Assembly: GCA_022709625.1 (NCBI GenBank)
Contig: JAKLIL010000001.1
Location: 1 to 28,392 of the forward strand
DNA from: Verrucomicrobiota bacterium
GTDB taxonomy: Bacteria > Verrucomicrobiota > Kiritimatiellia > CAIQIC01 > Lenti-01
DNA: 28,392 bases
Reading direction: 5' to 3'
Shown here: positions 22,806 through 28,392 of the stretch, one piece after another
Position numbering within the stretch: the first letter of the stretch is position 1
Layout of the letters: every line of letters starts with the position of its first letter
Position numbers and translations under genes: made by a program
Notes under the pieces: model-generated
What the model was told of the DNA's origin: nothing
Databases searched by the model: none
The model's input: the letters and a program-made list of their open reading frames with translations, nothing else

Positions 22806-23933
22806 ATGAAAAAGAGTCTGCTCGGGATCGTGGCGGGGGCGTTGTTCGCAGGCGCGGCGCAGGCGGGCTTGCCGGCGGAACTGCAGGCGGAAACGCGCGC
22901 CGCGATGGCCAAAGGCGCGGCTTGGCTGGCGGCCCAGCAGCAGCCGGACGGCCATTGGGCGCTGGCGGATTCGCCCGCGCTGACGGGGCTCGCGATGTGG
23001 GCGCTGCAGAAAACCGATCCCGCCGCCTACCAAGCCGCGATCAACCGCGCGCTGGTGTTCGTCCTGACCAGCGTTCAGGAAAACGGCTCGATTTGGCGCT
23101 CGCCGGCGATGCAGCGCAAGGGCGGAGGGCTGGCCAACTACAACACGGCGGTCTGCATGACGGCGCTGCACGCGCTGGGCCGGCCCGAACTGGTGCCCGT
23201 GGTGCAAAACGCACGGGCCTATCTGGCGAAAATGCAGTATCTCGGGCCGGATGCGTACCGCGGCGGCATGGGCTACGACGCGGACCAAGGCCGGCCCTAT
23301 ACGGATCTGTCCAATTCCTACATGGCCTACGAAGCGATGCGGCTCACCCAGGACGTCGAGGATTTGCGCGCCGCCGGCGAAGCCAAGGCCGATCTCGACT
23401 GGTCGGCCGTCCAGGAATTCCTGGCGCAGGTTCAAAATCTCCCGGGGGTCAACACGAACTCATGGGTCAGCGCGGACGCGGACAACCGCGGGGGCTTTGC
23501 CTATTCGCCGGGCGCCGGCGCGTCCGTCACGAACGCGGAGGGGAAGGTGACGCTGCGCTCGTACGGCAGCATGACCTATGCCGGCCTGCTGTCGCTGGTC
23601 TACGCGCAGGTGGACGCCCAGGACGGGCGCGTGCAGGCCGCGCAAGATTGGGCCCGCCGCCACTGGACGCTCGAGGAGAATCCCGGCATGGGCGCGGAAG
23701 GCCTGTACTACTTTTTCAACGTCCTGACCAAGTGCCTGGCGGCGGCGGGCAACGACACGCTGATGCTGCCCGACGGCCGCACGGTGGTCTGGCGCGAGGA
23801 AGTCGCACGCAAGCTAATTGGGTTGCAGAAGCCGGACGGATTCTGGGTCAACGAGAACAACCGGTGGTGGGAAGCCGATCCCAATCTCGTCACGGCCTAC
23901 ACGCTGCTCGCGCTCGCCGCCGCGCTGCCGTAG
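22806..23933 (+). CDS. Secreted prenyltransferase/squalene-oxidase-repeat (alpha/alpha toroid) protein
   Basis: A 375-residue exported protein. Residues 1-19 are a signal peptide (MKKSLLGIVAGALFAGAAQA). The body has repeated toroid units, each an amphipathic helix followed by a Gly/Asp/Trp-rich turn: AAWLAAQQQPDGHWAL, QENGSIWRS, NRGGFAYSP and LIGLQKPDGFWVNEN. I saw no DxDD motif of true squalene-hopene cyclases, so it is probably not a cyclase. Related secreted proteins are common in Planctomycetota and Verrucomicrobiota and are functionally uncharacterised. The ATG at 22806 was chosen over upstream in-frame starts because it gives a clean signal peptide and has AAAGGA about 8 nt upstream. 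It is divergent from the ECF sigma and anti-sigma pair, whose second protein has a similar domain. Confidence 0.82.
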   Translation: MKKSLLGIVAGALFAGAAQAGLPAELQAETRAAMAKGAAWLAAQQQPDGHWALADSPALTGLAMWALQKTDPAAYQAAINRALVFVLTSVQENGSIWRSPAMQRKGGGLANYNTAVCMTALHALGRPELVPVVQNARAYLAKMQYLGPDAYRGGMGYDADQGRPYTDLSNSYMAYEAMRLTQDVEDLRAAGEAKADLDWSAVQEFLAQVQNLPGVNTNSWVSADADNRGGFAYSPGAGASVTNAEGKVTLRSYGSMTYAGLLSLVYAQVDAQDGRVQAAQDWARRHWTLEENPGMGAEGLYYFFNVLTKCLAAAGNDTLMLPDGRTVVWREEVARKLIGLQKPDGFWVNENNRWWEADPNLVTAYTLLALAAALP

Positions 23934-23964
23934 GCGCGCGCCGGCCAACCGCGGAACCCGAATC

Positions 23965-23989
23965 AAAACGCCGCAGGCCTGAAGCGGCG
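23965..23989 (-). terminator. Intrinsic terminator of the peptidase-hydrolase operon
   Basis: On the minus strand, CGCCGC (23989-23984), a 9-nt loop, GCGGCG (23974-23969) and then TTTT (23968-23965) form a standard G/C stem plus U-tract, 16 nt after the hydrolase stop and between convergent genes. Confidence 0.65.
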
Positions 23990-24005
23990 GCGGTCCGTGC
24001 GGCCA

Positions 24006-24824
24006 TCACGGCTTGAAGGCCGCCAGAAATTCCTCGAGTTCGGCGTTGCCGGCGCCGCCGGGAACAAACCAGGAATTGTCGTCGTGCGGGCCCGCCAACA
24101 GGACGAACCGCTTGGGCTCCGCGGCCGCGGCATGGAGGATGCGGCCGCTCTGGAAAGGAATGACTTCGTCGGTCGGGCTGTGGCCGAACAGTTTGGGCAG
24201 GTCCTTGAGTTCGGCGGACGTTTTGGCGGCATCGTAGGAAACGGACAGCAGCCGGTCGATCGGCAGGTTGGGGTACAGCCGCCGGGCCATGTCGGCGGCG
24301 GAGGCAAAGGCGCCCTGCACGATCAGCGCGGCAACCGGCCGATCCTTGGCCAACTGGATGGCTACGGCCCCGCCCAGGGAATGGCCAAACGCCAGGATGG
24401 GCAGTTTGCGGCTCATGGCCTCGGCGGCCTCGAACGCCGCGCGGGCATCGGCGTAGAAGCCCTTTTCGGACGGACGGCCTTCGCTGCGGCCATAGCCGCG
24501 GTAATCCCACAGGAGCAGATTGAAGCCGCGCTTGACGAATTCCGGCGCCAGATGCGCGCTGCCGCCGACGTTGCTGCCGTTGCCGTGGCAGAACACGACG
24601 GTGCCGCGCGGCCGATTGGCGGGAATCCACCACCCGGTCAGGGACGTGCCGTCGGCCGAGAGGAATTGCACGTCCTGGTACCGCAGTTGGAAATGGGCGG
24701 GGGTGACCGCAATGTCGGGCGCGGGCAGATACAGGAGGCTGTACTCGGACCGCCGCAGATAGATCCAGCCGGCCGCCAGGCCCACGACCAGCAGGAACGC
24801 CAGGGATCCGAGTGTTTTTTTCAT
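24006..24824 (-). CDS. Membrane-anchored alpha/beta hydrolase (ABHD13/BEM46-like)
   Basis: A 272-residue serine hydrolase. Residues 1-24 (MKKTLGSLAFLLVVGLAAGWIYL) form an N-terminal membrane anchor or signal. LQFLSADGTSLTGWWIPA-type strands lead to RGTVVFCHGNGSNVGG (oxyanion strand). DYRGYGRSEGRPSE follows, then the nucleophile elbow FGHSLGGA. The acid is likely Asp in GHSPTDEVIP and the base His in LAGPHDDNSW. The substrate is unknown; BEM46/ABHD13-type proteins are generally uncharacterised hydrolases. It starts 5 nt after the peptidase stop, so the two are an operon, and a terminator follows its stop. The ATG at 24824 was chosen for the clean N-terminal hydrophobic segment. Confidence 0.87.
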   Translation of the reverse strand: MKKTLGSLAFLLVVGLAAGWIYLRRSEYSLLYLPAPDIAVTPAHFQLRYQDVQFLSADGTSLTGWWIPANRPRGTVVFCHGNGSNVGGSAHLAPEFVKRGFNLLLWDYRGYGRSEGRPSEKGFYADARAAFEAAEAMSRKLPILAFGHSLGGAVAIQLAKDRPVAALIVQGAFASAADMARRLYPNLPIDRLLSVSYDAAKTSAELKDLPKLFGHSPTDEVIPFQSGRILHAAAAEPKRFVLLAGPHDDNSWFVPGGAGNAELEEFLAAFKP

Positions 24825-24829
24825 CCCGC

Positions 24830-25957
24830 CTATACTTCCAACGTTTTCGGGAAGCTGGCGAGGATTTTGTAGCCGGCGGGGGTGACGGCCACGACGTCTT
24901 CGAGGCGCACGCCGCCCACGCCGGGCAGATACAGGCCCGGCTCGACGGTGACGACGTTGCCGGCGCGCAGCCGGCCGGGTTCGCGGCGCAGGCCCGGCGA
25001 TTCGTGCACGTCGAGGCCGATGCCGTGGCCGAGGCTGTGGATGAAGCCGCGCTCGCGCCCGGGCGGCGTCCAGCGCGTTTCGTAGCCGGCATCGCGGAAA
25101 TACGTCTCGACGGCGGCCTGGACGGAACGGCCGGCCACGCCCGGGCGGATCATGGCCAGCGCCAGCCGCTGGGCGCCGAGGACGGCGCGATACAGGCGGC
25201 GAATCCGGGCGGGGGCGCGCCCGCGCACCACCGTGCGCGTGATGTCGCCCCAATAGCCCGTGTCCTTGTCGCGCGGGAAAATATCGATCACGATGGGCAC
25301 GCCGGCGCGGAGCGGCCCGTGGCCGGCGTCGTGGGGCCGCGCGCCTTGCGGGCCGACGGCCACGATGGTATCGACGGCGGAACAGCCGTGTGCCCGCAGG
25401 GTTTGCTCGATGAGGTCCTTGAGGATTTCGGAGGTGAGAAGTTTTCCTCCGCGCAGCAGGCGGCCCGGCGCAGATATTTTCGCGGCGCGGATGGCCTGGA
25501 TGGCGGCACGCATGGCGGCGACGGCGGCGCGCTGCGCTTTGGCGAGGCACGCGATTTCGCGCGCGGTTTTCACGGCGCGCCGCGGAAAAGCGGGTTGCTC
25601 CGCCAGCCGGACCCGTACGCCGCCCCGTTCGAGCGCGCGGGCGATGCCCAGCGGAAAATACGGGCCGGCCCGCACGGTGCGCAAACCCAGCCGGCGCGCG
25701 AGCGCCAGCGCCTGGGCGCCCAAGCCACGCGGGCCGGGCGGAGCGTGCGCGAAGAGTTCGGCCGGCGTATGCAGGACCGCGGCGGGGCATGTCCGGCGCG
25801 CCCGCGCGGCCTCCAATGCGGACACCGCCAAATGGAGACGCGCACCATGCACCAGCAGCAGGAAGGGATCGGCCGCCGCGAGCCCCGTGGCATAGCGGAC
25901 GTCGTTTTCCTCCAAGCCTGTGGCCGCTAGAATGCGGGGTGCTGTTGATTTCTTCAT
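24830..25957 (-). CDS. M24 family metallopeptidase (Xaa-Pro peptidase-like)
   Basis: A 375-residue cytoplasmic pita-bread metallopeptidase related to Xaa-Pro aminopeptidase and prolidase. The N-terminal part (to about residue 130) is a creatinase-like N-domain. The C-terminal catalytic domain contributes the five metal ligands: Asp225 (VIDIFPRD), Asp238 (GDITRT), His in HSLGHGIG, Glu in VEPGLYL and Glu in RLEDVVAV. The two Asp ligands are 13 residues apart rather than the usual 11, owing to an IFPRDKDTGYW-type loop. The ATG at 25957 has no clear Shine-Dalgarno. The exact peptide preference cannot be read from the sequence. Confidence 0.88.
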   Translation of the reverse strand: MKKSTAPRILAATGLEENDVRYATGLAAADPFLLLVHGARLHLAVSALEAARARRTCPAAVLHTPAELFAHAPPGPRGLGAQALALARRLGLRTVRAGPYFPLGIARALERGGVRVRLAEQPAFPRRAVKTAREIACLAKAQRAAVAAMRAAIQAIRAAKISAPGRLLRGGKLLTSEILKDLIEQTLRAHGCSAVDTIVAVGPQGARPHDAGHGPLRAGVPIVIDIFPRDKDTGYWGDITRTVVRGRAPARIRRLYRAVLGAQRLALAMIRPGVAGRSVQAAVETYFRDAGYETRWTPPGRERGFIHSLGHGIGLDVHESPGLRREPGRLRAGNVVTVEPGLYLPGVGGVRLEDVVAVTPAGYKILASFPKTLEV

Positions 25958-26382
25958 ATTTTACTGGCTTTCGAGCCGATCCGGGGTTGTTGATTGGCAG
26001 ATTTTCCGCGGATTTTCGGGCATTTTCAATGCCAAAAACGCCTGTCAAGTGCCGAAAAATCCGTTTTCCGCAAAAACAGGGGCCCACCACGTATTGACAT
26101 GGCTGAAATCATCCATCCCATATCTGGTTGTCCATCAGAAAAAACGGGATTCCAGCGAGGTTGGGGCTTGTCCATTCGCGGATGGGCCACTAGGGTCGGG
26201 ACCGTTTTCGGGGCTGAAGACCGGAAAGCGGTTGTTCACAAGTTGTGGATAAGTGGTCGGAAGCCCCTGTCTGCCGAGTCCGAATGGATGTCGGCGGGTG
26301 GGTTGCGGACGGAGAAATTTGAATTGTGCCGGCGTGCCCGCCATGCGAGAGTGGCAGGTCGAGGCAGGAAGAGGATCTTTCG
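25958..26382. other. 425-nt intergenic region upstream of dnaA (possible origin half)
   Basis: No gene is seen. The region is richer in A/T than its flanks. Three ATTTTC tracts recur at 26001, 26012 and 26022, about one helical turn apart. An imperfect inverted repeat pairs 26009-26022 with 26050-26063, and a small perfect hairpin lies at 26019-26033. A TTGACA (26094-26099) lacks a good -10; CATATC at 19 nt is the best. A consensus DnaA box lies at 26244-26252 with a degenerate, convergent TTGTTCACA at 26232-26240. It separates divergent genes and presumably holds the dnaA promoter, which I could not place with confidence. Confidence 0.5.
26244..26252 (-). promoter_or_regulatory. Consensus DnaA box
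   Basis: TGTGGATAA on the plus strand is a perfect TTATCCACA DnaA box on the minus strand, 130 nt upstream of the dnaA start. It may serve dnaA autoregulation or origin function. Confidence 0.75.
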
Positions 26383-27756
26383 GTGGAAGCGAACAAGGCG
26401 AAGCAGATTTGGGCGAAAGCCTGCGAATACCTCTCGTCCGCGATTTCCGCGGACATCTACAATCGCTGGATCGGCGTGATCGCGGCGACGGGCGACGACA
26501 AGGCCGGCCAATTGACGTTGACGGTGCCGAACGGATTCTACCAGGACTGGCTGGAAGAGCACTACCTGCCGCTGATCCGCAAGGCGCTGGGGATTTCGGA
26601 CCTGGACCATCTCGCCATCGTCTTCATGGTGGACGGCTCGCGGCAAGCCGCGGAAACCACGGACAAGGCGGGGGAGGAAAAGGAAAAGCCGGCGAAAGCC
26701 CGGATCGTGAAATCGTACAACGCGGGGGCGGCGCTCAATCCGCGGCACACGTTCGACAACTTCGTGGTCGGACCCTCGAACACGTTCGCGCACGCGGCGG
26801 CGCTGGCGGTGGTGGATTCGCCGGGACGCGCCTACAACCCGCTGTTCATCCACGGCGGCACGGGGCTGGGGAAGACGCACCTGATCCAGGCGATGGGCCA
26901 GGCGCTTCTCCAGCGGGGCAAGGGGACGGTGTGCTACACCACTTGCGAAACCTTCACCAACGAGTTCATCCAGGCAGTCCAGCAGCACGAAATTTCGGGC
27001 TTCCGGAAAAAATACCGCCACATCGACCTGCTCCTGATCGACGACGTCCATTTCCTCGCCAGCAAGGAAGGCATCCAGGAGGAATTCTTCCACACCTTCA
27101 ATTCGCTCCACCAAAACCAGAAGCAGATCGTGATGACGAGCGACCGGCCCATCGGCGAAATCGCCAACCTGCAGAAGCGCCTCGTGTCGCGCTTCGAATG
27201 GGGGCTGGTGACGGAAATGGAGATGGTGGACCTCGAGACCCGGGTGGCGATCCTGCGGCGGAAACGCGAGGAACTCCGGCTGCAGCTGGAAGATCCCGCG
27301 CTGTTTTTCATCGCCCAGCACGTGAAGTCCAACATCCGCAAGCTCGAAGGCGCCCTCCTGCGCGCGGCGTCGTACGCCTCCCTGACCCGCAAGCCGCTGA
27401 CGGCGGAATCGCTGGAATACCTTCTGCGCGACACCATCGAACAGGAAAACCAAAACGCCCTGACCATCGAGGGCATCCAGCGGATGGTCGCGGAATACTA
27501 CGACATCCGCCTGGGCGACATGACCAGCAAGCAGCGCCCGCAGAACATCGCGTTCCCGCGGCAGGTGGCGATGTACCTCTGCCGGGAAATGACCGACCAG
27601 TCCCTGCCGGCGATCGGGAATTCGTTTGGCCGGAACCACGCGACCGTCATCCACGCCCACCGCACCGTCGGCGGGAAAATGAAGACGGACCCGAACCTGC
27701 GGCAAACCATCCTCTCGCTGCAGCAGCGCCTGGGCGGAGCCACCGCCCCGGCCTAG
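26383..27756 (+). CDS. dnaA: Chromosomal replication initiator protein DnaA
   Basis: A 457-residue initiator that binds DnaA boxes and opens oriC. Domain I spans about residues 1-85 (WAKACEYLSSAISADIYNRWI). A charged linker follows (ETTDKAGEEKEKPAKA). Domain III begins NPRHTFDNFVVGPSN, with Walker A GGTGLGKT (158-165) and Walker B LLLIDDVHFLA (Asp220-Asp221). Domain IV has the box-binding signature RNHATVIHAHRTV from residue 417. The start is GTG at 26383, with GAGG 8 nt upstream. An upstream in-frame GTG (26326) would add a Cys/Pro-rich stretch unlike DnaA. dnaN follows after 296 nt. Confidence 0.97.
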   Translation: MEANKAKQIWAKACEYLSSAISADIYNRWIGVIAATGDDKAGQLTLTVPNGFYQDWLEEHYLPLIRKALGISDLDHLAIVFMVDGSRQAAETTDKAGEEKEKPAKARIVKSYNAGAALNPRHTFDNFVVGPSNTFAHAAALAVVDSPGRAYNPLFIHGGTGLGKTHLIQAMGQALLQRGKGTVCYTTCETFTNEFIQAVQQHEISGFRKKYRHIDLLLIDDVHFLASKEGIQEEFFHTFNSLHQNQKQIVMTSDRPIGEIANLQKRLVSRFEWGLVTEMEMVDLETRVAILRRKREELRLQLEDPALFFIAQHVKSNIRKLEGALLRAASYASLTRKPLTAESLEYLLRDTIEQENQNALTIEGIQRMVAEYYDIRLGDMTSKQRPQNIAFPRQVAMYLCREMTDQSLPAIGNSFGRNHATVIHAHRTVGGKMKTDPNLRQTILSLQQRLGGATAPA

Positions 27757-27850
27757 CGATGCGGCGCCGATGCCCGACCCTCGCCGTTCCAGTGCGGGGC
27801 CGTTTGCCGGCGGGAAACGTGCATAACGCCGTGGCAACCCCAGGAGCGCC

Positions 27851-27859
27851 TGTGGAAAA
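27851..27859 (-). promoter_or_regulatory. DnaA box (TTTTCCACA on the minus strand)
   Basis: TGTGGAAAA on the plus strand fits the TTWTNCACA DnaA-box form and is the best box in the dnaA-dnaN gap. Confidence 0.6.
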
Positions 27860-27919
27860 CCGGCGGAAGTTGTGGGCATGTCCGGATACGGGGGGCGGAC
27901 CCACAGGGGTGGGGGGTGG

Positions 27920-27936
27920 TTTTCGACAGTCGAAAA
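27920..27936. repeat. 17-bp dyad TTTTCGAC-A-GTCGAAAA
   Basis: Perfect 8-bp arms around a single central base, in the dnaA-dnaN gap among the DnaA-box-like sites. With a one-base centre it cannot form a normal hairpin loop, so a dimeric protein-binding site is more likely than a terminator. The binding protein is unknown. Confidence 0.5.
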
Positions 27937-28052
27937 ACCGGTTTCAGGGCCTGTGGGGCGATTCTGGGCTTGATGTTCACACAACCCACAGGACATACTG
28001 ATACGGATTTATTTCTTTATAGATTGAAATCCCAGCAACAGGAGTCGGCGGA

Positions 28053-28392
28053 ATGAAAATCAAAGTCAACAAAGACCCCATCATCGATTGCCTCCAAAAG
28101 GTCCAATCGGTGATCAATCCGCGCAACGCCTTGCCGGTCCTTTCCAACGTCCTGTTCAAGGCCGAGGGCAAGCAGCTCGAACTCACCGCGACCGACATGG
28201 CCCTGACCGTGCGCGCCACGCTGCCAGCCGAGGTCCTGGAACCCGGCGCCACGACCCTTCCCGCCAAGCGGATCTTCGGGGTGTTCCGCGAACTGAGCGT
28301 GGACGAAGCGGAGATGGAGGTCAACGACGCCAACATCGCCTTCATCCACGCCGGCAGCTCCTACTTCCGGATCCACGGCATTTCCGAAGCCG
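28053..28392 (+). CDS. dnaN: DNA polymerase III beta sliding clamp, N-terminal part
   Basis: The first 113 residues of the beta clamp, running off the window end. MKIKVNKDPIIDCLQKVQSVI followed by NPRNALPVLSNVLFKAEGKQLELTATDMALTVRA (residues about 23-56) is the classical DnaN opening, and LPAKRIFGVFREL follows. The clamp ring tethers polymerase III to DNA. The ATG at 28053 has AGGAG 8 nt upstream. It follows dnaA directly, the usual order. Confidence 0.95.
   Translation, partial: MKIKVNKDPIIDCLQKVQSVINPRNALPVLSNVLFKAEGKQLELTATDMALTVRATLPAEVLEPGATTLPAKRIFGVFRELSVDEAEMEVNDANIAFIHAGSSYFRIHGISEA

Larger units (their letters stand above)
27757..28052. other. dnaA-dnaN intergenic region, candidate oriC
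   Basis: A 296-nt gap rich in TGTGG/CCACA cores. TGTGGAAAA (27851-27859) is a good TTTTCCACA box. Weaker relatives lie at 27871-27879, 27897-27905, 27952-27960, 27973-27981 and 27982-27990. An A/T-rich stretch (about 27995-28030) follows the boxes and abuts the dnaN ribosome-binding site, as a DNA-unwinding element would. No gene is visible. Many bacteria have oriC between dnaA and dnaN. The call is inference from layout and box clustering. Confidence 0.55.

Noticed and set aside
26094..26123. TTGACA at 26094 as the dnaA promoter
   Set aside because: No -10 hexamer at 16-18 nt; the nearest weak one (CATATC) is at 19 nt and the leader would be about 250 nt. Left as unproven.
1..28392. CRISPR arrays, insertion sequences, rRNA genes, prophage genes
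   Set aside because: No regularly spaced direct repeats, transposase motifs, rRNA-like sequence or phage structural genes were seen in the window.

Overview
The window is about 28 kb of GC-rich chromosomal DNA around a replication-origin neighbourhood (mnmE-mnmG, dnaA, start of dnaN). Several traits fit a member of the PVC superphylum (Verrucomicrobiota, Kiritimatiellota, Planctomycetota and relatives): a prepilin with the N-terminus typical of that group, a MurA with Asp in place of the catalytic Cys (as in Chlamydia), a secreted prenyltransferase/squalene-oxidase-repeat protein beside an ECF sigma factor, and a RecBCD operon. The phylum call is an inference. No 16S or other decisive marker is present.

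Layout. (1) 1-3150, minus strand: glmS-murA, two cytoplasmic steps of cell-wall precursor synthesis. (2) 3248-4422, minus: a type IV prepilin-like protein with a good sigma70-type promoter and an intrinsic terminator, preceded by a divergent-PAP2 (DUF212) membrane protein. (3) 4567-6551, plus: a lone AbiEi-type winged-helix protein overlapping a secreted subtilisin with an STN-like N-terminal domain. (4) 6646-17597, plus: a closely packed run of thioredoxin, FmdB zinc ribbon, carbamate kinase, PPC/DUF296 protein, then recC-recB-recD joined by 4-nt stop/start overlaps. (5) 17592-17667, minus: tRNA-Lys(UUU), whose encoded CCA overlaps the end of recD. (6) 17903-21260, plus: mnmE and mnmG, which modify the wobble uridine of tRNAs including tRNA-Lys(UUU). 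Two ParB-type parS sites lie in an apparent insertion inside mnmG. (7) 21318-23933: an ECF sigma factor and a putative anti-sigma factor (minus) diverge from a secreted alpha/alpha-toroid protein (plus). The divergent region holds two REP-like hairpins and a candidate ECF promoter. (8) 24006-25957, minus: an M24 metallopeptidase followed by a membrane-anchored alpha/beta hydrolase, ending at an intrinsic terminator. (9) 25958-28392, plus: dnaA with DnaA-box-like sites on both sides, then the first third of dnaN at the window edge.

Most genes are housekeeping. The most unusual parts are the parS pair inside the mnmG reading frame, the ECF/anti-sigma module in which the predicted anti-sigma factor carries the same kind of toroid fold as the neighbouring secreted protein, the two hairpins sharing an ACGGAG loop in that module's control region, and the STN-subtilisin fusion overlapping an orphan AbiEi-like gene. 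All calls come from reading the sequence and recalled family knowledge. No database search was run.
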